Shown: positions 27,252-35,880, counted from the first letter of the stretch. The stretch is 64,000 nucleotides of DNA from Halalkalibacter suaedae (GCF_017939705.1 NZ_JAGKSQ010000002.1:496001-560000); one strand, 5' to 3'. Numbers and translations: made by a program. Notes: generated by a model from the letters alone, not told the origin.

Positions 27252-27388
27252 TCTCATCAAAGCGGATGGGATTGGAGGGCCGACTCCTGCAGGACATAAG
27301 GGCAAATGGAAATCCACCGGCAAAGCAGGTTAGTTCCATGCCCTCCTGCGGAAAGCGTGCCCCCAATCCCAGTAGCGGAGTCGAAGCG
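27252..27388 (+). repeat. Dispersed structured repeat, family A, copy 2
   Basis: Same layout as at 966 but with paired base changes that keep the stems: outer arms GGGATTGG / CCAATCCC instead of GGGATGGG / CCCATCCC, and inner arms TGGAA / TTCCA instead of TTGAA / TTCAA. A plus-strand ORF over it (27143-27457) is not regarded as a gene. The surrounding 26768-27528 stretch holds only these two repeats and a hairpin. Confidence 0.8.
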
Positions 27389-27424
27389 TCTGTTTATAGC
27401 AGAAAGCTGTTCATTAATATAAAA

Positions 27425-27467
27425 AGCTTGTCGACTCTTCCTCTTTTCAAGGCTTAATCGACAAGCT
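27425..27467 (-). terminator. Terminator of the 62-residue gene
   Basis: AGCTTGTCGA / TCGACAAGCT ten-base stem, with TTTTT following on the minus strand. Confidence 0.75.
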
Positions 27468-27528
27468 AAAAGCTAAAAATAATTGTTTACTCATTATAAT
27501 AGTTATTAAATAACGAACTAAAAATTAG

Positions 27529-27717
27529 TTATCGTAAATCCGATGAATCGTCATAATCATATCGAAAGCCATCTTTTTGCGGGTCTTGATTCATATCATC
27601 TTGTTGGACTAGCTTTTGCATTAATTCCTTATACGATTTCTGTTCTTCGTGATCAGTGGATTGTTGAATTAAATTCTCTAACGCTTCTTTTGTATACTTA
27701 TCAGTATCTTTAGACAT
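27529..27717 (-). CDS. Small acidic hypothetical protein, 62 residues
   Basis: ATG at 27717 has GGAGG nine bases upstream, better than the longer frame starting at 27738. The product (MSKDTDKYTKEALENLIQQS…) is charged, Gln/Asp-rich and ends in DYDDSSDLR. There is no membrane segment or cysteine. It resembles small hydrophilic proteins common in Bacilli that are not functionally characterised. It sits between the family A repeat and the selenoprotein operon, with its own terminator. Confidence 0.65.
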   Translation of the reverse strand: MSKDTDKYTKEALENLIQQSTDHEEQKSYKELMQKLVQQDDMNQDPQKDGFRYDYDDSSDLR

Positions 27718-27793
27718 GGTCAAATCCTCCATAAACATAGTTGTAAGACAATACTAGTTTTTACGAGGTATCATTGAAGTATACAATAGAAAA

Positions 27794-27828
27794 GGGTGTC
27801 TCAAAAGGAACAACCTTTTGAGACACCC
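27794..27828 (-). terminator. Terminator of the selenoprotein operon
   Basis: GGGTGTCTCAAAAGG / CCTTTTGAGACACCC, a perfect 15-bp stem with a 5-base loop, followed by CTTTT on the minus strand, nine bases after the stop of the GrdB-like gene. Confidence 0.9.
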
Positions 27829-27836
27829 TCAACGTA

Positions 27837-28544
27837 TTACTTATTGTAGCTTGGGAAATCTACTTCATGAATATTCCCTGGCTCTTGTCTTTCCATTAGC
27901 TCAGCAAGAGCTACTTCAAGAACTTTAGCTTGTGTTGCCTTGTCATTTGGCTTTCCTAAAGAATGGCCAAATTTAAATGTTTTTGGATGAATCGCACGAG
28001 GCGGTCTTTGTAAACTTGATTGCTCTACATCAAGAGTAATCAATGTTGTCGGAATCCCCTGTGCTTCAATTCCACGTTGCACTGTAACTACAGTGCGATG
28101 ACAAAGAGGTCAGCCAGCTGTTAGTAAAACAGCATCCGCCTTTGAGCGAACAACTTCTTTTACTAAAGCAGGAATCGTTTCTTTGTTAATTTTGTTTAAA
28201 CGCATTGAATATCCCATCATCGTGATATGCTTTTCAGCAACGCCACCTAGATCTCCATCCTCAACCATTTCACGTAATCGGTCAATTGGAAATACAGTGT
28301 TGATATCCTCTTTTGGGAAATCCGTATTGTAATGATCCTTTGGAGCTGCATGCGTAACAGTTAGATCCTTGGAATCTACATCGCCAGGAATCACGCGGTA
28401 CGTCGCGTCCCCTTCAGCTGGATCAGTATTATATGGTTCTTGACTTAGTAAGTGAACACCAGAAGTTGAAACAATCATAATAGTCATTTCATGTAATGGC
28501 TTATCTACAGGAGTATACGGGATTGCTTTTCTTGATAATTCCAT
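27837..28544 (-). CDS. GrdB-like selenoprotein (UGA at 28110-28112 read as Sec145)
   Basis: A 235-residue protein of the glycine/sarcosine/betaine/D-proline reductase selenoprotein B family, much shorter than true GrdB (about 435). Residues 1-144 (DKPLHEMTIMIVSTSGVHL…VVRSKADAVLLTAG) and 146-235 (PLCHRTVVTVQRGIEAQGIPT…) are in one frame, split only by TGA. The resulting motif Sec145-x-x-Cys148 (U-PLC) is the redox pair of the family. A SECIS-like hairpin follows the UGA. The start has AGGAGGG nine bases before ATG, and the peroxiredoxin stop is 12 bases upstream. Without GrdA, GrdC or GrdE nearby, and being short, it is unlikely to reduce glycine; a thiol/selenol redox role linked to the peroxiredoxin is more plausible. 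Confidence 0.9.
28079..28112 (-). promoter_or_regulatory. UGA codon plus SECIS-like hairpin of the GrdB-like gene
   Basis: After UGA (28112-28110) the minus strand has arms GCACTGT / ACAGTGC (7 bp) with loop AGTT. The loop starts 21 bases after the UGA and its second base is G, as in known bacterial SECIS elements. Confidence 0.75.
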
Positions 28545-28556
28545 ATGATTTCCCTC

Positions 28557-29054
28557 CTATAACTTACGTAAGACATCAAATAATTCTTCATTATCTGGTT
28601 GTCTTTCAATTGGGTGAACATCAATAAATTGAACAATACCTTCTTTATCAATAATAAATAAAGCACGTTCCGATGCCCCGTAAGCAGGCTCGTCCTTATT
28701 TGTACGAAGAACGCCGAATTTTTGTGCAACTTCTCCATGTGGATAGAAGTCAGCACATAGTGGATATGAAAGTCCACCAACTGATTTTGCCCATGCATCA
28801 TGACTGTGAACACTATCTACGCTAATACCCAAAACTTGGGTATCAAAGTCTTCAAAACGAGGTAAATCATCCTCGTATGAAGGCATCTGTGCGCCTCAAA
28901 CAGGTGTCCAATCTAGAGGATAAAAGCAAATAAATACATTTTGACCACGGTAGTCACTTAAAGAAACTTCGCGTCCACCATGTGCCGGTAGTGTAAAGTC
29001 AGGTGCTTTATCACCGACTTTTAGCGTACTTGTAACAGTAGCTCCTTGTGGCAT
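28557..29054 (-). CDS. Selenocysteine peroxiredoxin (UGA at 28896-28898 read as Sec53)
   Basis: A 165-residue AhpC/TSA-type peroxidase that reduces hydroperoxides. Residues [13 protein letters not shown]…FYPLDWTPV lead up to the peroxidatic position, which is a [18 protein letters not shown], where Cys-type homologues have TPVC. The frame continues without break to LFDVLRKL. C100 (YPLCADF) is a candidate resolving residue. The start at 29054 (ATG with AAGGAGAG) is preferred over the frame beginning 15 codons earlier. A SECIS-like stem follows the UGA. Selenocysteine peroxiredoxins are known, for example PrxU of Eubacterium acidaminophilum. It forms a two-gene operon with the GrdB-like selenoprotein. 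Confidence 0.92.
28857..28898 (-). promoter_or_regulatory. UGA codon plus SECIS-like hairpin of the peroxiredoxin gene
   Basis: The minus strand after UGA (28898-28896) carries arms ACGAGG / CCTCGT (6 bp) around an 8-base loop ATGATTTA starting 26 bases after the UGA. The G is third in the loop, slightly off the usual rule, so this is the weakest of the four. Confidence 0.6.
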
Positions 29055-29283
29055 TACAATCTCTCCTTCCAACTCTATCCGATTATTTTCAAACAACATT
29101 TATTCTCGTCCATTTTCAGACGATTTAATCTCATAGAGAAAATCATAATAAAAATAGAACAGTTTGTTATGTATCTATCTATGTTGTTCCCAAACAATAA
29201 ATAAATGCTGTTTGAATGTTATATTTTAGCATACTTCTTAGTGGAAAAGAAAGTTTTGTCGATATTAATCACTATTTGTTCAC

Positions 29284-30132
29284 TTATTTGTAATAAATAA
29301 ATCGTTCTCCTGCAACCATCATATGGTGCTTTTGAGTAGGATACGTGTGAAATAAATAATCAACGAAATAAGCCGGGTTTTCTCTATTATTCGGAAACAT
29401 GTCAAAGTGAATCGGAACAATTAAATTAGTTTTAATGACATTAGCAAAATCAGCCGCTTCTCTAAAATTCATGTTACCAGCAATGTCACGTGCCGTTCGA
29501 AAATAATCTCGACCATTGATAGGAAGAAAAGAAACATCTGGTTGAAAAGCCTTTGCCCTTTCAATTAGTCTATCTGTAATAACGGTATCGCCACAGTGAA
29601 AGAGTTTGACACCGTTTACTTCAATGAAATAGCCAAGATAACGATCAAATCCATTCGAATCGTATTCATAATCTGTATGTGCTGCTGAAATAGGAGTTAT
29701 TCGGAAGCCTTTAATGTTGATTGTCTGATCGTTAACTGCCTTAACAACCTTACATTCTTCAATACCCATTTCTACTAAATCATTCGTATTTTCAGGCGGA
29801 ACAACATACGTTATTTGGCTTTGCACTTGAGCTAATTTGCTGATTGTTTCACGATCTAAATGATCACCATGATCATGTGTTATTAACATACCATCAACAT
29901 CTTTAAGTGACTTTGGTTTGACCAAAGGTTGAAATGCTCTAACAAATTCGGTATTTGGATCGAGCTTTTCAATACTGTTAGTTAAATACGGGTCAATACA
30001 AATGAATCCATCCTCATCTTTCCCTTTTAACAAAATACTAGCTTGTCCTAAGCTCCAGAATGCAACAGCATTGGTAGGTAATTTTGTATCTCTCCACTCG
30101 ATTTTCATTTTATTCTCTAGTGATTCTTCCAT
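29284..30132 (-). CDS. Metallo-beta-lactamase-fold hydrolase, UlaG-like
   Basis: A 282-residue cytosolic MBL-fold protein resembling UlaG (L-ascorbate-6-phosphate lactonase). Motifs are THDHGDHLD for the di-metal site, SAAHTDYEYD, FHCGDT and PIHFDMFPNN near the end, as in UlaG-type lactonases. No other ascorbate genes are adjacent, so the substrate may be another lactone or phosphoester. The ATG at 30132 has AGGAG nine bases upstream; the GTG at 30141 overlaps that site. It lies 27 bases downstream of nsrR on the same strand and may be co-transcribed with it. Confidence 0.85.
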   Translation of the reverse strand: MEESLENKMKIEWRDTKLPTNAVAFWSLGQASILLKGKDEDGFICIDPYLTNSIEKLDPNTEFVRAFQPLVKPKSLKDVDGMLITHDHGDHLDRETISKLAQVQSQITYVVPPENTNDLVEMGIEECKVVKAVNDQTINIKGFRITPISAAHTDYEYDSNGFDRYLGYFIEVNGVKLFHCGDTVITDRLIERAKAFQPDVSFLPINGRDYFRTARDIAGNMNFREAADFANVIKTNLIVPIHFDMFPNNRENPAYFVDYLFHTYPTQKHHMMVAGERFIYYK

Positions 30133-30159
30133 TTGAGACACTCCTAATTGAAAGATAAT

Positions 30160-30597
30160 TTAGGTAGACTTAAAATAATCCAGTAACGATTCCTGATTCT
30201 TTACTAAATCTTCTAATGTATAGCCATCAAGTACGTCTAAATAAGCAGAAACAGCTTTTTGTAATACATGCTTTAAACCACAAACTGGGGAAATAATGCA
30301 GCTATTTTTATCTTCGTCAAAGCACTCGACAATATGAAAATCATCCTCTGTTTTTCGAATAAGTTCGCCGATATTAATATCAGCTGGAGAATGTGCTAAT
30401 CGAATTCCTCCATTTCTCCCTCTTATTGTTTCAATAATACCTATTTTCCCAAGATCATAAATGACTTTCATTAGATGGTTTTTAGAAATTCCATACGTTT
30501 CAGCAATATCTTTAATATTAGACAATTCATTAGAATTCTTCGTTGCTAAATAGATCAAAACCCTTAAGGAATAATCAGTATAACTAGTTAGCTTCAT
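30160..30597 (-). CDS. nsrR: Nitric-oxide-sensing transcriptional repressor NsrR (Rrf2 family)
   Basis: A 145-residue Rrf2-type winged-helix regulator with an iron-sulfur cluster that reacts with NO. The N-terminal HTH (MKLTSYTDYSLRVLIYLA, ISKNHLMKVIYDLG, RNGGIRLA) is standard. The cluster ligands C92, C100 and C106 (CX7CX5C) have the same spacing and numbering as B. subtilis NsrR. The start at 30597 has GAGG close upstream and gives the family length. It is divergent from hmp, its classical target, with a palindromic site in the intergenic region. Confidence 0.93.
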   Translation of the reverse strand: MKLTSYTDYSLRVLIYLATKNSNELSNIKDIAETYGISKNHLMKVIYDLGKIGIIETIRGRNGGIRLAHSPADINIGELIRKTEDDFHIVECFDEDKNSCIISPVCGLKHVLQKAVSAYLDVLDGYTLEDLVKNQESLLDYFKST

Positions 30598-30726
30598 AGT
30601 AACCTCATTCATTTTTAAGTATATTCTCTCTTAAACTATTCCATAATCACATACTACTTTAATTGTGACAAATGCGCAAAAGTTGTATTTTAAATATTGC
30701 TTTAATCGGTCATTTCAGTTACGTTA

Positions 30727-30749
30727 AAGATGTATTTATAATACTTCTT
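30727..30749 (+). promoter_or_regulatory. Putative NsrR operator in front of hmp
   Basis: Arms AAGATGTATT and AATACTTCTT around TAT form a near-perfect palindrome (one mismatch), of the AT-rich dyad type bound by Bacillus NsrR. It overlaps the likely -10 region and lies 17 bases before the hmp start. Confidence 0.7.
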
Positions 30750-30765
30750 TAGGAGGAATAATACT

Positions 30766-32001
30766 ATGCTATCAGATCAAACGATTACCATTGTAAAATC
30801 AACCGCACCCGTTCTAGCAGAAAAGGGTGTTGATATTACGACCTGCTTCTACAAACGTTTATTTGAAAATTACCCAGAATTATTAAACATTTTCAATCAT
30901 GCGAATCAAAAGAAAGTACGTCAACAAACTGCACTTGCAAATACAATTTATGCAGCAGCTCTTCATATTGATCAACTTGAGGTTTTGTTACCCACTGTTA
31001 AACAAATTGCACATAAGCACCGGAGCCTTGGAGTAAAAGCAGAGCATTATCCAGTTGTAGGTACATATTTACTGAAAGCAATTAAAGAGGTACTTGGTGA
31101 GGGAGCTACAGAGGAGGTTCTACACGCTTGGGGTGAAGCGTACGGGGTCATCGCACAAGTATTTATCGATATTGAATCAGAAATGTATGAGGAAACAGCT
31201 TCACAATACGGAGGTTGGCAAAACTTTAAAGCATTCAAAGTAACGGGAAAGGTAAAAGAAAGCTCAATCATTACCTCCTTTTACCTAGAGCCAGTTGACG
31301 GGGCACCTCTTCCTGCTTTTAAAGCTGGACAATACTGTACGGTTCGCTTAGCTCTTCCTGGAGACAAGTACTTATCCAATCGTCAATACAGCCTTTCAAG
31401 TGAAGCCGGTAAGCCATATTTCCGAATTTCTGTTAAACGAGAAAATCAATCGGTACCTAATGGAAAAATATCAAACTACTTACATGACCATATCGATGTC
31501 GGTGATGAAATTGAGTTAACAGCTCCTGCTGGTGATTTCACTCTCGATCCAACAGTAGAAAGTCCACTCCTCCTTCTTAGTGCAGGAGTTGGTATTACAC
31601 CAATGATTGCTATGCTTAAATCAGTTATCAATCATAATCCGACTCGACATATTACATTTCTTCATGCAACAAAAAATAGTGAAACACATGCATTTCATGA
31701 TGAATTGAATGATCTGATTTCTTCTGCGAAGCATGCAAATCTGACCGTGATTTATAGTGCTCCAACCGAAAAGGACCAATCAAATCGTTTGTATGATTGG
31801 AATGGGTACTTAAGAGAAGAAATTCTTGAATCGCTAACAATTGATTCGAAAACTGATTGCTATTTATGTGGACCTTCTGGTTTTATGAAATCAGCTATTG
31901 AAGGTCTTAAGCAATTAGGATTTCCCGATAACCAAATCCACTATGAATTCTTTGGCCCTAAAATTGATTTAGAATCATACCACGAACAAAAGATGCACTA
32001 A
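30766..32001 (+). CDS. hmp: Flavohemoprotein (nitric oxide dioxygenase)
   Basis: A 411-residue three-domain enzyme converting NO and O2 to nitrate, or reducing NO when anaerobic. The globin domain (about 1-140) has the heme pocket TCFYKRLFENYPELL and proximal His in AHKHRSLGVKAEHYPVVG. The FAD domain (150-260) has RQYSLSSEAGKPYFRISVKRE; its RxYS motif is complete. The NAD domain (265-405) has LLSAGVGITPMIAML and LCGPSGFM. Length and motifs are those of Hmp. GGAGGAA lies before the ATG. The nsrR-hmp divergent layout and the operator support NO-induced expression. Confidence 0.95.
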   Translation: MLSDQTITIVKSTAPVLAEKGVDITTCFYKRLFENYPELLNIFNHANQKKVRQQTALANTIYAAALHIDQLEVLLPTVKQIAHKHRSLGVKAEHYPVVGTYLLKAIKEVLGEGATEEVLHAWGEAYGVIAQVFIDIESEMYEETASQYGGWQNFKAFKVTGKVKESSIITSFYLEPVDGAPLPAFKAGQYCTVRLALPGDKYLSNRQYSLSSEAGKPYFRISVKRENQSVPNGKISNYLHDHIDVGDEIELTAPAGDFTLDPTVESPLLLLSAGVGITPMIAMLKSVINHNPTRHITFLHATKNSETHAFHDELNDLISSAKHANLTVIYSAPTEKDQSNRLYDWNGYLREEILESLTIDSKTDCYLCGPSGFMKSAIEGLKQLGFPDNQIHYEFFGPKIDLESYHEQKMH

Positions 32002-32013
32002 TCAAAATAAAGA

Positions 32014-32051
32014 AAGGATGATTCAAGGTGCACCCTTAAATCATCCTTTTT
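32014..32051. terminator. Bidirectional terminator between hmp and fnr
   Basis: AAAGGATGATT / AATCATCCTTT stem followed by TTT for hmp; the 3' end of the minus-strand fnr gene overlaps it. Confidence 0.85.
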
Positions 32052-32760
32052 AAATTGTGCAGATTTCAACAGGACAATCTCCACATTGGAGAAAATCTTT
32101 TAAGAACTTCATATTTTGGATGATGATTTTATGATTTTCATATACAATGATTTTTTCTTTTTTTAATTCATTCATCATTCGATTGACACCTTCACGTGTC
32201 GTGCCAATATATGTGGCAATTTCTTCATTCGTTAGCTGCACGTCAATTAGAATCCCTTGATCATGCTGAACCCCATATGAATTACTAAATCGTATTAAGG
32301 TTGAATATAATCCACCTTTCTTACCACATAGAATAAGATCACGAAACTTTGATTGTGTTGATTGTGTTTGAATTGCATTCCATTTCATAAAAGCAACAGC
32401 AAGCTCGCCGTTCTTTTTAAATAGTTCCTCTAATACCTTCCCTTCAAAGCGGAAAAGGACTGCTTTTTCTTCTACCGTAGCAGTTATACTAAGTGCTAAT
32501 TCATTAAAGAGGGAAATCTCCCCGACAAGCTCATCCTGTTGACATAAGCTTATTGAGAATTCCTTTCCATCTGACGTCATTTTACTGATTCGAACTTTAC
32601 CAGAAATAATCAAGTAGATATAGGTAGGTGATTCACCTTCAGTAAAGAGAACCGTGCCTGCTTCTTCTTGAATCTGTGTTCCTTCTTTAAGGAGTAATTG
32701 TTGATTCTCACTAGAAAGCTGCTTGAAAAAACGAACTAAATTAATTTCTTTTTTTGGCAA
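32050..32760 (-). CDS. fnr: Bacillus-type Fnr anaerobic regulator, copy 1
   Basis: A 236-residue Crp/Fnr-family activator that senses oxygen through a [4Fe-4S] cluster. The cyclic-nucleotide-fold domain (GEISLFNE), the dimer helix and the HTH (TNEEIATYIGTTREGVNRMMNELKK, split segments) are followed by the C-terminal cluster motif C226-GD-C229-PVEI-C234, the B. subtilis Fnr arrangement and numbering within one residue. I chose TTG at 32760 with GAGGG upstream, which gives the family length; ATG at 32793 has a poor site. It lies downstream of nirBD behind a terminator. A second Fnr is at 38589. Confidence 0.9.
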   Translation of the reverse strand: MPKKEINLVRFFKQLSSENQQLLLKEGTQIQEEAGTVLFTEGESPTYIYLIISGKVRISKMTSDGKEFSISLCQQDELVGEISLFNELALSITATVEEKAVLFRFEGKVLEELFKKNGELAVAFMKWNAIQTQSTQSKFRDLILCGKKGGLYSTLIRFSNSYGVQHDQGILIDVQLTNEEIATYIGTTREGVNRMMNELKKEKIIVYENHKIIIQNMKFLKDFLQCGDCPVEICTI

Positions 32761-32878
32761 GACATACCCTCTTTTCACCAGTGTAATTGTCATAATCCTA
32801 CCATCTAAAACAGAGTAAGTAAACGTCAATCAGAAGATACGGGCAGCAACGATCTGTTACAAATAAACATAAAAATAG

Positions 32879-32906
32879 AAGAATCGGTAGATATTAGCCG
32901 ATTCTT
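32879..32906 (-). terminator. Terminator after nirD
   Basis: AAGAATCGG / CCGATTCTT nine-base perfect stem, followed on the minus strand by CTATTTTTATG. Confidence 0.85.
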
Positions 32907-32915
32907 CGTTCATTG

Positions 32916-33236
32916 TTAAATATGGATATAAACTTGATCATTTAAATGTTCAACCTTAAACGTTCTTACTTCCCCTTTATCTGGTGCTTGAACCTTGCCA
33001 TCCTTCAATGAAATTTTCCAATCGTGTAATGGACAATATAAATATCCTCCACTGACAAGACCGTCTGACAGACGTCCTCCTTTTGGATGAGGGCTTTTAT
33101 TCTCAATTGCATAGATCTCTCCAGTCGATAATTTAAAAACAGCAATTTCAATCTCTTTAATTTTATAGACCGTGCCAATTCCAACTGGAAAATCATCATA
33201 GCGACTCAATTTTACTTCTTTTTGAGCTGTATTCAT
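32916..33236 (-). CDS. nirD: Nitrite reductase small subunit NirD, Rieske-like with one Cys replaced
   Basis: A 106-residue Rieske-fold subunit of the NADH-dependent assimilatory/ammonifying nitrite reductase. The second Rieske motif is intact (C68-PL-H71 in YCPLHDW), but the first reads S48-P-H50 (NKSPHPKGG) where Cys-type NirD has NxCPH. The codon is AGC, so a single-base change from TGC. A normal [2Fe-2S] Rieske cluster should then not form with full Cys ligation; several NirD proteins, including E. coli, lack the cluster altogether. It follows nirB by 13 bases with AGGAGG before the ATG. Confidence 0.92.
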   Translation of the reverse strand: MNTAQKEVKLSRYDDFPVGIGTVYKIKEIEIAVFKLSTGEIYAIENKSPHPKGGRLSDGLVSGGYLYCPLHDWKISLKDGKVQAPDKGEVRTFKVEHLNDQVYIHI

Positions 33237-33249
33237 TATTTAGACCTCC

Positions 33250-35667
33250 TTATTTCTCAAGTGTTACTTCACGAGTACGATAATACGTATTTTGAATCGC
33301 CTCATCATTAATTGCTTGCTCCCATGGTTCCTGATAACGGTTTAGAGTATCAGCTAATCTACTATTTAACGCATTAACCTTCTCCAAGTCTGCAACTAAC
33401 TCTTTCACATGGTCTAAGCCCAAGCGTTCTATCCACTGTGAAGTTCTTTCTAGATAAAGAGCTGTTTCACGGTAATATTGTATATATGCACCTGTTATGT
33501 CTAATACCTCTTTCTCGGTGGCAACCTTACACAATAAATCACCAGCACGAAGATCCGTTCCTCCATTACCACCTACATAGATTTCCCAGCCTCCATCTAA
33601 GCCGACAACCCCAACATCTTTAATGCCTGATTCAGCACAGTTTCTTGGACAAGCCGAAACACCCATTTTCACCTTATGTGGTGTGTCAAGTCTCTCGAAA
33701 CGCTTTTCAAGTTCAATACCAAGACTCATAGAATCTTGGGTTCCGAAGCGACAGAAGCTAGAACCAACACATGTTTTGACAGTACGAAGTGTCTTTCCGT
33801 ATGCATATCCTGAAGGCATTCCGAGATCATTCCATACATCAGGAAGCTGCTCTTTCTTTAATCCATATAAACCAATGCGTTGACCTCCCGTAAGCTTGAC
33901 TAGCGGGACATTATATTTCTTTGCGACGTTTGCTATTGTCAATAAGTCTTCGGCTGATGTTACACCTCCATACATTCTTGGTATGACAGAATAGGTGCCA
34001 TCCTTTTGAATATTGGCATGCATTTTTTCATTCACTAAACGTGAATTTCGTTCATCTATATAATCGATGTGAATCATACCTAAGAAGTAATTAAGAGCAG
34101 GCCGGCACTTTGAACATCCTTCCTCTTGCTTCCATTCCAATACATTCATCACTTCTTTAATTGATGTTAAACCCTTTTCTTTAATTTCCGCGACAACCTC
34201 ATCACGATCTAGTGTTGTACAGCCACAAAGTGTTTTCTTCTTAGGTGCATCATCAAAGCTATCCCCAAGAGTATAAGCCAGAATATCTTGAATGACTGGC
34301 TTACAGCGCCCACATGACCGACCTGCATTCGTACACCCACCGACTGCCTCGACACTTGTTAGCTCATGCTCTTGGATGGCATCGACAATTTCTTTCTTAT
34401 TGATCCCATTACAACCGCAAACGATCTCGTCATCAGCCATTGCTTCTACACTTAGTGTTTCTTCTGCCCCATTTGGTTGAATGAAAGGAATGCTTGTTAA
34501 ATCAGCAATATCCTGTTTATCGTTCAACATTTTAAATAATCGATTACTATCCCTTGTATCACCATATAATACAATCCCAACGATCCGATTTTCTCTAATA
34601 AGAACCTTCTTGTACACTCCTTCAAAATAGTTCTGAACAATAATTGGCTTCGTTGTTGAATCATCATAGATTTCTCCTGCAGAAAATAAATCTATCCCTG
34701 AAACCTTTAGTTGTGTACCTGTAATTGAACCTTCGTACGCTTTCGTTTCTAATCCACACAACCTCGCAGCAAGTACCTTCCCCTGTTCATATAAAGGAGC
34801 AACTAATCCGTAGACAACTTCACGATGCTCTGCACATTCACCAATGGCATACACATTATCTACATTCGTTTCCATAAAATCATTCACGACAATTCCTCGA
34901 TTTACTTCAATCTCTGTTCCATTCACTACTTGAATATTAGCCTTGATCCCAGCTGCCATAACAACCAAATCTGTAGTTGTTTCTGTTCCATCCTTAAAAC
35001 GTATACCCTCTACTCTATCGCTACCAGTAATCTCAACTGTTTGTTTTTCCATTAGGAAATTCATTCCTTGTGCTTCAAGCTCACTCTTTAACATTCCAGA
35101 AGCAACTGGGTCTAGCTGTCTTTCCATCAAGTGAGGCATTAAATGTACAACATCTACTTCCATGCCTAAATGCATAAGTCCTTTCGCAGCTTCTAGTCCC
35201 AACAATCCACCACCAATGACAACTGCTTTTTTATAATGTTTAGAAGCTTTGATCATCATTTCACAATCATTAATATCACGGAAACCAATAACTCCAATTT
35301 TGTCAGCACCCTTTACAGGAAGTATAAAAGGAACCGATCCAGTAGCAATAACCAATTTGTCATAAGAGACTTCCAATCCCTTGTCAGAAAGAACCGTTTG
35401 CTTTTCTATATCTATATTAATAATCGCTTCTCCAACAAATAATTCAATATTATTCTCCGCATACCATTCCCATTCGTTAATAATCGTTTCTTCGAAATGG
35501 GTTTTTCCTTGTAGAATATTTGATAATTGAATGCGATTATAGTTTGGATGTGGTTCAGCTCCGAAGATTGTAATATCATAAATGTCTTTATTAATCTTCA
35601 ATACTTCTTCAATCAGTCGAACTCCAGCCATTCCATTTCCAATCATAACTAAACGTTGTTTGTTCAT
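33250..35667 (-). CDS. nirB: Nitrite reductase [NAD(P)H] large subunit NirB
   Basis: An 805-residue cytosolic siroheme/FAD/iron-sulfur enzyme reducing nitrite to ammonium. Domains in order: FAD/NAD-binding oxidoreductase (about 1-300, MIGNGMAGVRLIEEV and VVIGGGLLGLEAAKGL); two BFD-like [2Fe-2S] domains (about 415-530, CGCNGINKKEI…GGCTNAGRSCGRC and CGCTTLDRDEV…GCSKC); siroheme [4Fe-4S] sulfite/nitrite reductase domain with TCVGSSFCRFG and SACPRNCAESG. All cluster cysteines are present. The Fnr box 62 bases upstream of the start suggests anaerobic induction. It is first in a nirB-nirD operon, divergent from narK. Confidence 0.96.
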   Translation of the reverse strand: MNKQRLVMIGNGMAGVRLIEEVLKINKDIYDITIFGAEPHPNYNRIQLSNILQGKTHFEETIINEWEWYAENNIELFVGEAIINIDIEKQTVLSDKGLEVSYDKLVIATGSVPFILPVKGADKIGVIGFRDINDCEMMIKASKHYKKAVVIGGGLLGLEAAKGLMHLGMEVDVVHLMPHLMERQLDPVASGMLKSELEAQGMNFLMEKQTVEITGSDRVEGIRFKDGTETTTDLVVMAAGIKANIQVVNGTEIEVNRGIVVNDFMETNVDNVYAIGECAEHREVVYGLVAPLYEQGKVLAARLCGLETKAYEGSITGTQLKVSGIDLFSAGEIYDDSTTKPIIVQNYFEGVYKKVLIRENRIVGIVLYGDTRDSNRLFKMLNDKQDIADLTSIPFIQPNGAEETLSVEAMADDEIVCGCNGINKKEIVDAIQEHELTSVEAVGGCTNAGRSCGRCKPVIQDILAYTLGDSFDDAPKKKTLCGCTTLDRDEVVAEIKEKGLTSIKEVMNVLEWKQEEGCSKCRPALNYFLGMIHIDYIDERNSRLVNEKMHANIQKDGTYSVIPRMYGGVTSAEDLLTIANVAKKYNVPLVKLTGGQRIGLYGLKKEQLPDVWNDLGMPSGYAYGKTLRTVKTCVGSSFCRFGTQDSMSLGIELEKRFERLDTPHKVKMGVSACPRNCAESGIKDVGVVGLDGGWEIYVGGNGGTDLRAGDLLCKVATEKEVLDITGAYIQYYRETALYLERTSQWIERLGLDHVKELVADLEKVNALNSRLADTLNRYQEPWEQAINDEAIQNTYYRTREVTLEK

Positions 35668-35729
35668 TGATTTTTCCTCCTAGTCTTTGTCTTCATGTAC
35701 ACATTGTAAAACGAATATAGGATTTTTAT

Positions 35730-35745
35730 TGTGATGCATATCACA
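35730..35745. promoter_or_regulatory. Fnr box in front of nirBD
   Basis: TGTGA-TGCATA-TCACA, a perfect match to the Bacillus Fnr consensus TGTGA-N6-TCACA, centred about 70 bases before the nirB start. Confidence 0.88.
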
Positions 35746-35864
35746 CTAAATTTATTTTTTATAAATTGTCACATAGAAAAGTTTTATAAAAAATCAATAG
35801 TTTAATTCTAGCTTTCTTCCATACAAATGTTTCTGTTAAAACAATCATTATTCAATTCTTTTTA

Positions 35865-35880
35865 AGTGATATAGATCACA
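35865..35880. promoter_or_regulatory. Fnr box in front of narK
   Basis: AGTGA-TATAGA-TCACA, one mismatch to the consensus, 64 bases before the narK start. Together with the nirBD box it makes both sides of the divergent region Fnr-dependent. Confidence 0.85.

Noticed and set aside
27143-27457. Plus-strand ORF of 104 codons over repeat family A copy 2
   Set aside because: Created by the repeat and low stop density in GC-rich sequence; no ribosome binding site or family pattern.
27837-28544. A true glycine or D-proline reductase
   Set aside because: The protein is about half the length of GrdB/PrdB and no other subunit of those complexes is nearby.
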